Below are positions 25,391 through 32,803 of a DNA stretch of 64,000 bases, in pieces (position 1 is the stretch's first letter; the number at the start of each line of letters is the position of its first letter). The DNA lies in the NCBI RefSeq assembly GCF_029868385.1, contig NZ_JARWNX010000054.1, positions 124,001-188,000 of the forward strand, written 5' to 3'. The position numbers and the translations under genes were made by a program. The notes beneath the pieces were generated by a model. It did not search any database. It was given only the letters and a program-made list of their open reading frames with translations, and was not told the origin of the DNA. The DNA comes from Nocardia cyriacigeorgica (GTDB lineage: Bacteria > Actinomycetota > Actinomycetes > Mycobacteriales > Mycobacteriaceae).

Positions 25391-25822
25391 TCAGAACCGG
25401 TCGATTCCCGCGATCAGCGTCGCGATCCCCGACACCAGCAGCCCGCCGACCAGCAGCGCCGCACCCAACCAAACGCTGGCGATCATGCGATTCGGCCGCA
25501 CCGGGTCCGTTCCGAGCACCGACAGGAAGAACCCGAGCGGCATCAGGATCGCCGAAACCAGTACGGCGATCGCGCCGCCATTGGCCCAACCCTGACTCGC
25601 ACCTGCCGCATTGCCGAGTATCGCGAGCAGCACTCCGAGCATCACCAGCACGCCCGCATGCGCATGACCTGCGCGGAAGAACGATTTCTGGAGGTCATTG
25701 GTCTCCTGCGCTCCGGTGAAGACGCGCAGCAGGAAGGTGCCGCCGAAGGCGATGGTGACGACGGACAGGATGGTCGCTCCGAGCGCAATGCTCATGAACG
25801 GGGTGATCAGCGTGGTGTTCAT
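25391..25822 (-). CDS. Four-helix integral membrane protein
   Basis: 143 aa from ATG 25822 (AGGGAG 5 bases upstream). Four hydrophobic segments: IALGATILSVVTIAFGGTFLL, VLVMLGVLLAILGNAAG, IAVLVSAILMPLGFFLSVL and ASVWLGAALLVGGLLVSGI. A conserved-looking FFRAGHAHAG before helix 2 offers two histidines. Family not identified. It is divergent from a MerR gene, with the regulator's likely operators between them, so it is probably induced by that regulator. Confidence 0.8.
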   Translation of the reverse strand: MNTTLITPFMSIALGATILSVVTIAFGGTFLLRVFTGAQETNDLQKSFFRAGHAHAGVLVMLGVLLAILGNAAGASQGWANGGAIAVLVSAILMPLGFFLSVLGTDPVRPNRMIASVWLGAALLVGGLLVSGIATLIAGIDRF

Positions 25823-25844
25823 GGTCGCTCCCTGGAGTCCATTA

Positions 25845-25890
25845 GATAGCTTTACTGTCCAATAATGGATAGCGGTACTATCCAATGTCA
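25845..25890. promoter_or_regulatory. Tandem 23-bp repeats, probable MerR operators
   Basis: Two adjacent copies (25845-25867 and 25868-25890) share GATAGC-N3-ACT-N-TCCAAT. The second copy also forms GGATAG/CTATCC, a 6-bp-arm dyad with a 5-base centre. They fill the gap between the membrane-protein and MerR start codons. Confidence 0.6.
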
Positions 25891-25918
25891 AGGGCGGAAC
25901 GGAGAAGGAGCGGACGCG

Positions 25919-26539
25919 ATGCTGATGTCAGAGCTGGCGGCGCGCACCGGAGTGCCGGTGCCGACGATCAAGTACTACCTGCGCGAGGGGGTCCTCATGC
26001 CGGGCCGCGCCACCAGCGCCACCCGCGCCGAATACGGCGACCCGCACATCAAGCGGATCGCCCTGCTCAAAGCTCTCTCCGGACACGGGCTGGCACTGGC
26101 GAAGATCAAAACGATCGTCGGCCTGATCGATTCCCCCGACGAATCCCTGCTCACCACACTCGGCGCGGCCACCTACGCCCTCCCCCCCTCCCCCGAATCC
26201 ACCGCCGACACCGACCTCCCCCGCGCCCGTGCCGCCTTCACCACCCTCGGCCGTCCCCTGCCGGAGGGACTGCCCGCCGTCGCGCAGCTCGAGCAGGCCC
26301 TCACCGACGCCGAAGCCGCGGGCCTGCCCATGACCGCAGACCGCCTCCGCGCCTACGCCCCCCACATCACCGCCATCGCCGCCTACGAAATCGACCGCAT
26401 GCCCCTCGAATCCCCCGCTGCCGCCGTCGAATACGCCGTCCTCGGCACCGTCCTCTACGAACCCATCCTCGCCGCCCTCCGCCGCATCGCCCACGCCGAA
26501 CTCACCGCCCAGCGCCTCACCGAGATCGACCCCGGCTGA
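25919..26539 (+). CDS. MerR family regulator
   Basis: 206 aa from ATG 25919 with GGAGAAGGAG upstream. N-terminal MerR winged helix: LMSELAARTGVPVPTIKYYLREGVL, then HIKRIALLKALSGHGLALAKIK. No Cys cluster for metals is seen; the C-terminal half (about 90-206) is helical and Ala-rich, so a small-molecule or drug effector is likelier. The divergent four-helix membrane protein is the likely target. The C-terminal coding region is unusually rich in CCC codons. Confidence 0.92.
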   Translation: MLMSELAARTGVPVPTIKYYLREGVLMPGRATSATRAEYGDPHIKRIALLKALSGHGLALAKIKTIVGLIDSPDESLLTTLGAATYALPPSPESTADTDLPRARAAFTTLGRPLPEGLPAVAQLEQALTDAEAAGLPMTADRLRAYAPHITAIAAYEIDRMPLESPAAAVEYAVLGTVLYEPILAALRRIAHAELTAQRLTEIDPG

Positions 26540-26684
26540 CCGACACCCTCGGTAAGCGGCTCCCCAATGAGCGCCCGTGGATGACGCAGTCCCCCGGTCC
26601 TGGACGGCAAATCGGATGGAACCGGATCGCGATAGGGTGCGTCCTATTGATCGAGGGTTGTTCGCACCGAAAGCAGGAGGGGCT

Positions 26685-27269
26685 ATGCGCACCGCGAGTA
26701 CAGGGAACAGAGGGGCCGTGGTCCGCGCGATGGTGGTCGGTGTCGCGGCGCTCGGGGTGCTCGCGGGGTGCTCGACGTCGGTGGATGGGGAGCCTGCGGC
26801 GCAGGGGGAGAGCGGGGAGTCGGCCGGAGAAGAAACCGTGCAGTGGAATCCGTGCACGGAGCTGCCCGATGAGGCACTGCAAGCAACCAAGGTGGATCCG
26901 GCTTCGAAGGCGACTGTTACCGATGCTCCAACCGGAGCGACCACGTTCCGGATCTGTAGGTGGGATTCGACCGAGGGGCCATATCTCGTCTACGTCGGGT
27001 CCACGACGTACACACAAGCGGAGGCCCGTTCGAATCCAAACCTCACCGGCCTACGAGATGTCCAGATCGGTGACCGCGCTGGCCTGATCTACTCCGAGAA
27101 ATCGGATGAGGACCGTGCCACTTGCTGGGTGAATATCCCATGGGCACAAGGGACGTTCGAGGTGTCCGTCGGATGGTTCTACGGCGAGGAAGATTCTATG
27201 CCGGAAACGCCACCATGCAGCGTGGCAGTTCGGCACGCAACCGAACTCGAGCCATATCTGCCGAAGTGA
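26685..27269 (+). CDS. DUF3558 lipoprotein
   Basis: 194 aa from ATG 26685 behind AGGAGGGG. Signal peptide with lipobox VLAGCSTS (lipidated Cys near residue 29). The mature part begins WNPCTELPDEAL and contains FRICRWDSTE, ATCWVNIPWAQG and PPCSVAVRHATELEPYL; four cysteines probably pair. DUF3558 lipoproteins are abundant in Nocardia and relatives, often beside ESX-type genes, and their function is unknown. It opens the run that leads to EspG (71-base gap to the next gene). Confidence 0.88.
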   Translation: MRTASTGNRGAVVRAMVVGVAALGVLAGCSTSVDGEPAAQGESGESAGEETVQWNPCTELPDEALQATKVDPASKATVTDAPTGATTFRICRWDSTEGPYLVYVGSTTYTQAEARSNPNLTGLRDVQIGDRAGLIYSEKSDEDRATCWVNIPWAQGTFEVSVGWFYGEEDSMPETPPCSVAVRHATELEPYLPK

Positions 27270-27339
27270 TCCTCGATAGAAGACTCCTCGCCAGGGGCGA
27301 CGAGGACGGACCAGCTCCATCGCATGCAGGGAGGGAATT

Positions 27340-27735
27340 GTGACGACACCCAGCGGGCCTGAAATGCCCGGAATGCTGAGTCACTGGAAGACGCTGAAGA
27401 CCCAGGCCGAGAACGGTGAGCTGCGCATGGACCCGAATATCGGAAACGCCCTGAAAGGTCGAGCCGACACCTTACTCACGGAGCTGAGGAAGATGGTGCG
27501 CGACACCGACCAGCTCGACCACGTCACCGGATTCGGAAAACTGAAGTCGGCCGAGGCCCTCCGGGCCAAGTTCACAGGTAAAGCGGTCACTGATGAGGAC
27601 TCGGCCCAAAACCGTCTCAAAGAGAGCATCGATATCGTCACGCTCATGAGCGAGACCTACGCACTCGCCATCCGCCGCATCGAAGAAACCGATCAGTCCA
27701 CCGCAGGTGCACTCGGAAAAACAGGGGCGCAGTAG
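27340..27735 (+). CDS. Small helical protein, probable type VII secretion partner
   Basis: 131 aa from GTG 27340 with GGGAGGGAA upstream. Almost fully helical, with a central FGKLKSAEALRAKFTGKA turn similar to WXG100-superfamily proteins of nocardiae, though no WxG is present. No signal peptide. Its TAG overlaps the next gene's GTG by one base (TAGTG), so the two are co-translated and may form a heterodimer, as PE/PPE and EsxA/EsxB pairs do. The family assignment rests mainly on neighbours. Confidence 0.7.
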   Translation: MTTPSGPEMPGMLSHWKTLKTQAENGELRMDPNIGNALKGRADTLLTELRKMVRDTDQLDHVTGFGKLKSAEALRAKFTGKAVTDEDSAQNRLKESIDIVTLMSETYALAIRRIEETDQSTAGALGKTGAQ

Positions 27736-29054
27736 TGGGGCTCGACTTCCCGGAATGGGTCGACCAGATCGGCCACGCGGCGAGCGAAGTACTCGGCCTC
27801 GGCGAGGCAGGTGAGAACAAGCGCGACGATAAACAACGTGCTGACGACCAAAAAGCGAAGTGGGACGCCGACCGGGCGATTGTCAATACCGAATGGTCGG
27901 GTCTACTCGGCGAGTACGGCAGCGACCAATTCGCTGGCCGCGTCATCATCGATAAAGACCCCTTCGAGACGATGACGCATCAGGAGATCTACGACGCGAT
28001 CAAAGACGTCGACCCCGCCGCCATCAATACCAAGGCCGACGGTTGGCGCAATCTCACCACAGCCGCCCGCGACGCCATCGGCGTGTTCTCCAAGGGCGTC
28101 GAAGACGACATCACCAACTACTGGAACGGCCAGTCCGGTACCGCCGCGATCGAAGGCACCCGCGCGTTCGCGACCTCGTTCACACAGCTCGCCGCCAGTT
28201 TCCAGATGGTGGCGCACGGCCTCGACCTGATGGAAGGCCATCTGGCGCAGGCCAAGAACTCGGTCGGCCAGCCGGACAATACGACCTTCGGCGATAAAGT
28301 CATCAACGCGCTGCCGATGCAGAGCGTCATCAAAGGCCCGGAATATCGTGCGAACGAGGCGCAGGAGAACGCCAGGTTCGTCATGACCACCTACTACCGT
28401 CCCGGCGCCGATGATGTCGACGGCCACACCCCGAATCTCCCGAAGCCGAAGAATCCCGTCGAGGACAAGGACGATGGCTGGAAGCCGCCCGTCGTGCCGC
28501 CGGGCGGTGTCGAGCCGCCGGGTAAGGGCGGCGGAGACGGTGAGGGTGGCGGAGACGACGACGGCAAGGAAGAGGGCGGCGACGACAACGAGGAAGGCTC
28601 GAATCCCACCGACGACACCTCGGACGACACCACCCCGCAGTCGACCACACCGGCGTCCACCACGCCTGCTTCTACGACTCCGTCGGGTACCGCGCCGACC
28701 TCGGACCTTCCGCGCGGCGGTACATCCGGGCTGCCCGGTGGGGCGGGTTCCGGCGGCACCGGAATGGGTGGCGGCGGTGTGCCGTCGACCCCGGGTATGG
28801 GCCGCAGCCTGCCCGGTGGCGGTGCGGGTACACAGGGCAAAGCGGCGGCCGCGGCAGCAGGGACCGGCAACGGTGCCGGACGCGGCGGCCGGGCGGGCAT
28901 GCCCGGCATGGGTATGCCGGGCGGACGCGGCGGTGGTAAAGGTGAGGACGATGATGAGCACAAGACCCCCGACTACCTCATCTACGACCATGGCGACGAG
29001 TTGCTCGGCAGTCAGCCGCCCGCACTCCCGCCGGGTGGAGTGATCGGCGGATGA
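27735..29054 (+). CDS. WXG100/PPE-like protein with Gly/Pro-rich C-terminus
   Basis: 439 aa from GTG 27735. The N-terminal 210 residues are helical with a WXG-type turn (NYWNGQSGTAA), like PPE/LXG N-domains. Residues about 245-420 are low complexity: acidic KDDG and EDDDGKEEGGDD stretches, then Thr/Pro/Ser repeats, then Gly-rich GMGGGG-type sequence. The C-terminus (TPDYLIYDHGDEL) contains a YxxxD motif, a feature of type VII substrates, though its placement is unusual. No signal peptide. The ATGA junction with EspG and the coupling to the preceding gene suggest a secreted heterodimer with its chaperone. Confidence 0.75.
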   Translation: MGLDFPEWVDQIGHAASEVLGLGEAGENKRDDKQRADDQKAKWDADRAIVNTEWSGLLGEYGSDQFAGRVIIDKDPFETMTHQEIYDAIKDVDPAAINTKADGWRNLTTAARDAIGVFSKGVEDDITNYWNGQSGTAAIEGTRAFATSFTQLAASFQMVAHGLDLMEGHLAQAKNSVGQPDNTTFGDKVINALPMQSVIKGPEYRANEAQENARFVMTTYYRPGADDVDGHTPNLPKPKNPVEDKDDGWKPPVVPPGGVEPPGKGGGDGEGGGDDDGKEEGGDDNEEGSNPTDDTSDDTTPQSTTPASTTPASTTPSGTAPTSDLPRGGTSGLPGGAGSGGTGMGGGGVPSTPGMGRSLPGGGAGTQGKAAAAAAGTGNGAGRGGRAGMPGMGMPGGRGGGKGEDDDEHKTPDYLIYDHGDELLGSQPPALPPGGVIGG

Positions 29055-29833
29055 GCGAACCACAGTGGCGGATGGACGGTTTGATGTTCACCCTCGCGGT
29101 GAACGCCTTCGGCCGCGACCGGCTGCCGTATCCGATCAAGTGGGAGCCGGAACGCCGGGATCCGGCCGAGCCCGTCGGCTACGACGAGTACGAACGGATG
29201 CGCAGGGACGCACGGCAGCGGCTCGCCGGGATCGCCGATCAGCGCCTGCACCACGCCATTTCCACACTGCTCGAGCCGGAGGTCCGGGTGGAGGTGCACG
29301 GTTTCGTCGGCCAGGATTTCCGCCAGGTGGTGCGCATCCACGCGGGCCTGACGGCCAGGGCCGCGGCCATGGCGGTCCAATTGCCCGGCCCCACCCAGGC
29401 TTATGGACGCGATGTGGTGCTGTCGGTGCTGCCGCCGCAGGCGTTGGCGAGCCGGATCGTGGCGCATCTGCCCAAATGCGCGGCCGGTAAGTACGAGGGA
29501 TTGCGCGCACGTGGTTCGGATGTGAGCCGGGTGGAGTACGCCCAGCATCCCACTCGGCTGTCCCTCACCGAGAAGATCAACCGCATCGTGCGCCGCCCGC
29601 GCTCGGGCCTCGGCGAGGTCGGCGTCTACGCGGGCGGAGCCATCGACGCACGCCCCACGCCAGACGTGCGGGGTTTCACCTGGATGGACTATCAGCCGGT
29701 CGACGGCCGCTACCTCCTCCAACACCACCAGCACGATGAATTCACCCTCGCCCCCGCCGCATTCGACGAGATCGTCCGAGCGCTCCAGCACACCATCGAC
29801 ACCACCCGCCGCAGCGTCGCGCCCGCCTGGTGA
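29051..29833 (+). CDS. EspG-family ESX (type VII) secretion chaperone
   Basis: 260 aa. Starts WRMDGLMFTLAVNAFGRDRLPYPI and ends with the EspG-type block FTWMDYQPVDGRYLLQHH; middle contains AMAVQLPGPTQAYGRDVVLSVLPPQ. EspG binds the tip of cognate PPE proteins in the cytosol and hands them to the ESX machine. The ATG overlaps the upstream PPE-like stop, fixing the partner. No EccB/C/D/E or MycP gene is in the window, so secretion must use machinery encoded elsewhere. Confidence 0.8.
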   Translation: MSEPQWRMDGLMFTLAVNAFGRDRLPYPIKWEPERRDPAEPVGYDEYERMRRDARQRLAGIADQRLHHAISTLLEPEVRVEVHGFVGQDFRQVVRIHAGLTARAAAMAVQLPGPTQAYGRDVVLSVLPPQALASRIVAHLPKCAAGKYEGLRARGSDVSRVEYAQHPTRLSLTEKINRIVRRPRSGLGEVGVYAGGAIDARPTPDVRGFTWMDYQPVDGRYLLQHHQHDEFTLAPAAFDEIVRALQHTIDTTRRSVAPAW

Positions 29834-30065
29834 CCCCGATGCGGGGCAACCCGTTCGTACCTGACACAGCACCGGCAGCCCCGGCAAAGTCGGCTCGTTG
29901 CCGCAAATCCAAAAACTGAAGTGACGCCAGGTAAAAACTTCCCACCGGCGGGAAAGTCCCCGTTCAGGCGCGGTGCAGGATCTTGACAGATCACGTATCG
30001 GCGACGGTCACCATCCACGACCGAGAGGTGATCGATCGATTGTGTTTCGGAAGGACAACTGAACG

Positions 30066-30497
30066 ATGCGTGTGTTCAAACACGGAGCCAGGCTCGGCCT
30101 CGCCATCATGGCAATTCTCGCGGGGTCGCTGACCATGGCCGCTCCCGCGAATGCGGCGTCATCGCCGATCGCGGCGTGTGGAGGCGGTAGTTACCGCGTC
30201 ATCGATAGCTACAACCTGAGCGGTCTGGCAACCATCTACCTGCTCTACAACGGCAGGACGAACTGCGCAGTCACCTGGAAGACACAGGGCATCGGCACCA
30301 AGACGTATATGGGCGTCTCGATCGGAATCTGGGGGAACACCGGCCCCGCGCTGGTAGATGCCGGGATGTTCGCCTATTACGCGGGACCCGTGAAGGTGGA
30401 TGCCCCCGGCAAGTGCATCGGTTGGGGCGGCAGCACCACGAGCACCAGCGGCAAACAAGTCCAATGGCACTCGCCGGGCCCGAGCCACTGCGGCTGA
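30066..30497 (+). CDS. Secreted SapA-like protein, copy 1
   Basis: 143 aa from ATG 30066 (GAAGGACAAC upstream). A Sec signal peptide ends at APANAAS (about residue 31). The mature domain, about 110 aa, has four cysteines (ACGGGSY, RTNCAVTW, GKCIGWGG, SHCG) and resembles the spore-associated protein A family, named in Streptomyces and widespread in non-sporulating actinomycetes. Function unknown. The next gene is a close paralog, with the same leader and ribosome site. Upstream 29834-30065 is non-coding, with a CTTCCC/GGGAAAG dyad at 29938-29956. Confidence 0.85.
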   Translation: MRVFKHGARLGLAIMAILAGSLTMAAPANAASSPIAACGGGSYRVIDSYNLSGLATIYLLYNGRTNCAVTWKTQGIGTKTYMGVSIGIWGNTGPALVDAGMFAYYAGPVKVDAPGKCIGWGGSTTSTSGKQVQWHSPGPSHCG

Positions 30498-30531
30498 GCA
30501 CACAATCCCACCTCAGAAGGACAACCGAACG

Positions 30532-30960
30532 ATGAGCATGTTCACGCGCGGAGCCAGGCTCGGCCTCGCCATCACGGCAATTCTCGCCGGATCGCTTACC
30601 ATGGCCGCTCCCGCGAATGCGGCGACCCCGGCCTCGGTGTGTGGCGGCGGCAGCTACCGCGTCATCAACACCCACAACCTGGGCGGTCTCGCCACCATCT
30701 ATCTCCTCTACAACGGCCGAACCAACTGCGTCGTCACCTGGAAGACCGCCGACGTCGGCACAAAGACCATCACCAAGGCCGAGGTTGCCATCTGGGACCA
30801 GCCCAACAGTCACCGGCGGGACATGAATGTGTACGCGTACTACGCCGGTCCGGTGAAGGTGGATGCCCCCGGCAAATGCATCATGTGGGGAGGCAGCGCG
30901 ACGCGAGCCGATAACCAGACGGGGTACAACTTCAACTCGGGGCGTAGCCACTGCGGCTGA
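30532..30960 (+). CDS. Secreted SapA-like protein, copy 2
   Basis: 142 aa from ATG 30532 (AGAAGGACAAC upstream). It repeats copy 1: the signal peptide shares GARLGLAI-ILAGSLTMAAPANAA, and the mature part shares CGGGSYRVI, YLLYNGRTNC, YYAGPVKVDAPGKC and SHCG. It differs most at residues 75-95 and near the C-terminus. Tandem duplication is evident, and 34 bases separate the two genes, so they are one transcript, closed by the terminator at 30972. Confidence 0.85.
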   Translation: MSMFTRGARLGLAITAILAGSLTMAAPANAATPASVCGGGSYRVINTHNLGGLATIYLLYNGRTNCVVTWKTADVGTKTITKAEVAIWDQPNSHRRDMNVYAYYAGPVKVDAPGKCIMWGGSATRADNQTGYNFNSGRSHCG

Positions 30961-30971
30961 ACCGAGCGGGC

Positions 30972-31016
30972 ACGGCCTGGCCCTCAGCCGAAATAGGTTG
31001 AGAGCCAGGCCGTTTC
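30972..31016 (+). terminator. Strong intrinsic terminator
   Basis: ACGGCCTGGC (30972-30981) pairs with GCCAGGCCGT (31004-31013), then an inner CTCAGCC/GGTTGAG stem with a GAAATA loop, followed by TTT. It lies between the SapA-like genes and the convergent DUF397 genes and could serve both directions. Confidence 0.8.
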
Positions 31017-31166
31017 ACTCGCCGTGCGGCATGGAGCCGCCGTGACCGTTCGATCTGCCGTGGTCGAACTGCCCACCGCGAATGCGGTCGGGCACGCGGT
31101 CTTCGAGATACACCGGGCTGCGGCACTTCGGAAGAAGAGCCGCTCAGCCGGGTGCACTCGAAGAGA

Positions 31167-31394
31167 TCAGGGGGCGGAGCGGGTGACGGCTACGAAGGCA
31201 TCCCACGTGGAGGGTGCGAACACCAGCGCCGGGCCGGTGGGGTTCTTCGAATCACGGACACCGACCAGCCCGCGACCGAGGTGCGCGACCTCGACGCAGT
31301 CTTTTCCACCCGCACTTCGGCTGGACTTGAACCACCTCGCATGGCGCACGTCAGCGGCCGCACATACCGGCCACTTCGAAGAGGATTCGACCAT
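31167..31394 (-). CDS. DUF397 protein, second copy (Scr2-like)
   Basis: 75 aa from ATG 31394, overlapping the first copy's stop as ATGA; a longer reading from 31448 lies inside the neighbour. DUF397 core: ARWFKSSRSAGGKDCVEVAHL, VGVRDSKNPTGPALVFAPSTWDAFV. Small DUF397 proteins pair with XRE-DUF5753 regulators in streptomycetes and relatives, where Scr1/Scr2 act like a growth-inhibiting pair. It carries an extra N-terminal MVESSSKWPVCAAADVRH compared with copy 1. Confidence 0.88.
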   Translation of the reverse strand: MVESSSKWPVCAAADVRHARWFKSSRSAGGKDCVEVAHLGRGLVGVRDSKNPTGPALVFAPSTWDAFVAVTRSAP

Positions 31395-31603
31395 CACCAA
31401 CTCCCACCGAATTCGCCGGACCGCGTATGGGCCAGGAAGGTATCCCATACCGAGGGTGTGAACACGAGCGCCGGACCCGTCGGGTTCTTGGAGTCACGAA
31501 CACCGACCCTGCCGCGGTCGAGGTGCGCAACTTCAACACAGTCGTTGCCTCCAACGCTACGGGTGGATGTGAACCAATCAGCTTCTCTTAGTTCAACGCT
31601 CAC
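31394..31603 (-). CDS. DUF397 protein, first copy (Scr2-like)
   Basis: 69 aa from GTG 31603, chosen for the AAGGAG site 7 bases upstream; it overlaps the XRE stop by 11 bases. Core: ADWFTSTRSVGGNDCVEVAHL, RVGVRDSKNPTGPALVFTPSVWDTFL. It is nearly identical in the middle to the second copy, indicating a recent tandem duplication. Expected partner of the XRE-DUF5753 regulator immediately upstream. Confidence 0.88.
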   Translation of the reverse strand: MSVELREADWFTSTRSVGGNDCVEVAHLDRGRVGVRDSKNPTGPALVFTPSVWDTFLAHTRSGEFGGSW

Positions 31604-32471
31604 GCTCGTACTCCTTTGCCTTCGCCCGCAGTAGGCGCTTGCTGTCAACCGGATCCAACGCTACCGCCTGCATTGTCCTGAACGCGTCCCGATAGCGGTC
31701 CACCGAGTCCGGCCGGTCGTAGTACAGGTTGCCCGTATAGGACTCGACGTACACCGTGGCAGGCTCGAGAGTTCCAGCCGGGAAATCAAGCACAGTGAAC
31801 GGCCCCGGTGCCATGCCGGTTGGGATTCCGGCAGCGAATGGCAGCACTCGGACGACCACGTTCGGCGGCATGTCCGCAAGATGGCGAAGCTGGGCCGCCA
31901 TCGTCTTGGGTCCGCCGACGACTCTGTTCAGCACCGCTTCATCGATAACGAGCGTGACGGATACAGGGTTCCGTTTACACTTGATGATCTTCTGCCTGCC
32001 AGCACGCATCCGCACAAGCTGTTCCAACTCTTCAGCAGTCTCGCCCGGCGCATAGGTCGACTCCAAAGCTCGTGCATAACCGGTGGTTTGGAACAATCCG
32101 CTGACCATATCCGGACGGAACACCATCAGACTCGAGGCAACCGACTCCAAGCTCAGGTACGGCGCAAAACTTGCCGGGATCAGCTCCCCGTACTCATGCC
32201 ACCAACCGCCGTTCTTCGAATCGGCACCCGCCTCCTTCGCCAACCCGAGCAACGCGTCCTGCTGACCGACCTCGTCGTACAGCTCGCACAACCCGACAAT
32301 GTCCGGTACGTGGATCGGACCGGGGTGCCCGGTTTCCAACCGCTGCACCGTTCCGGCTCCGCGCCCGATCTGGCGGGCCGCTTCGGCAATGCTCAATCCT
32401 GCCGCTTGGCGGAGTTCGCGCAGTTGTCGTCCCAGTTGACGCCGAGGCACCGTGTTGCCCGATGTGGGCAT
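31593..32471 (-). CDS. XRE-family regulator with DUF5753 domain (Scr1-like)
   Basis: 292 aa from ATG 32471, preceded by AGGAGGGG. N-terminal helix-turn-helix: LGRQLRELRQAAGLSIAEAARQIG, GAGTVQRLETG. The C-terminal DUF5753 domain (about 115-285) shows YLSLESVASSLMVFRPDMVSGLFQTTGYARAL and RVLPFAAG, YVESYTGNLYYD. Such proteins control development or act with DUF397 partners in toxin-antitoxin-like pairs. The operon order XRE, DUF397, DUF397 with overlapping junctions is intact here. Confidence 0.92.
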   Translation of the reverse strand: MPTSGNTVPRRQLGRQLRELRQAAGLSIAEAARQIGRGAGTVQRLETGHPGPIHVPDIVGLCELYDEVGQQDALLGLAKEAGADSKNGGWWHEYGELIPASFAPYLSLESVASSLMVFRPDMVSGLFQTTGYARALESTYAPGETAEELEQLVRMRAGRQKIIKCKRNPVSVTLVIDEAVLNRVVGGPKTMAAQLRHLADMPPNVVVRVLPFAAGIPTGMAPGPFTVLDFPAGTLEPATVYVESYTGNLYYDRPDSVDRYRDAFRTMQAVALDPVDSKRLLRAKAKEYERER

Positions 32472-32803
32472 AGTGATCCCCTCCTGTGAATGGCCATCCC
32501 CTGCCGAGGACCCATTGTGGCCTATTCCTGGATGCGCCACAGGGAAAACGTGGAGATCGGTGCGGTTCAACTATCACCGCAGGTGAAAACGGGTGCAGAC
32601 CTGGTTTGCTCACCTCCGGCATCGGAGACCGGGCCCGCCGTCACCACACCCCTGCCGTGGCGGCACATCCGGTATCGGCCATGGCGGCCGCGCGGGGTGG
32701 CGATCCATATCGCCCCGGTCTCCGATGCTCCAAGCGAACCCCAGGGAGCATCAGCGTCCGAGACACTCTTCACAGGAAACTTACTCAGGAGTAAGGTCGG
32801 TGC
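32472..32803. other. Divergent promoter region between XRE and SDR genes
   Basis: 332 bases without a supportable gene. AGGTGA (32581-32586) and TCACCT (32610-32615) form a loose dyad in the middle. A perfect inverted repeat at 32780-32795 lies against the SDR start. Base composition drops in places compared with the flanks. Confidence 0.45.
32780..32795. promoter_or_regulatory. Perfect inverted repeat over the SDR ribosome site
   Basis: CTTACTCAGGAGTAAG has 7-bp arms and a 2-base centre. The AGGAG inside it would be the SDR Shine-Dalgarno sequence, 12 bases before ATG 32804. A TetR-type repressor could bind TTACTCAGGAGTAA; no such gene is adjacent. Confidence 0.55.

Noticed and set aside
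28480..29050. Gly/Pro-rich open frames on the minus strand opposite the PPE-like tail
   Set aside because: They mirror the repetitive codons of the plus-strand gene and have no starts or domains of their own.
31040..31635. Plus-strand frames opposite the DUF397 genes
   Set aside because: The minus-strand genes have family matches, ribosome sites and overlapping junctions; the plus frames have none.
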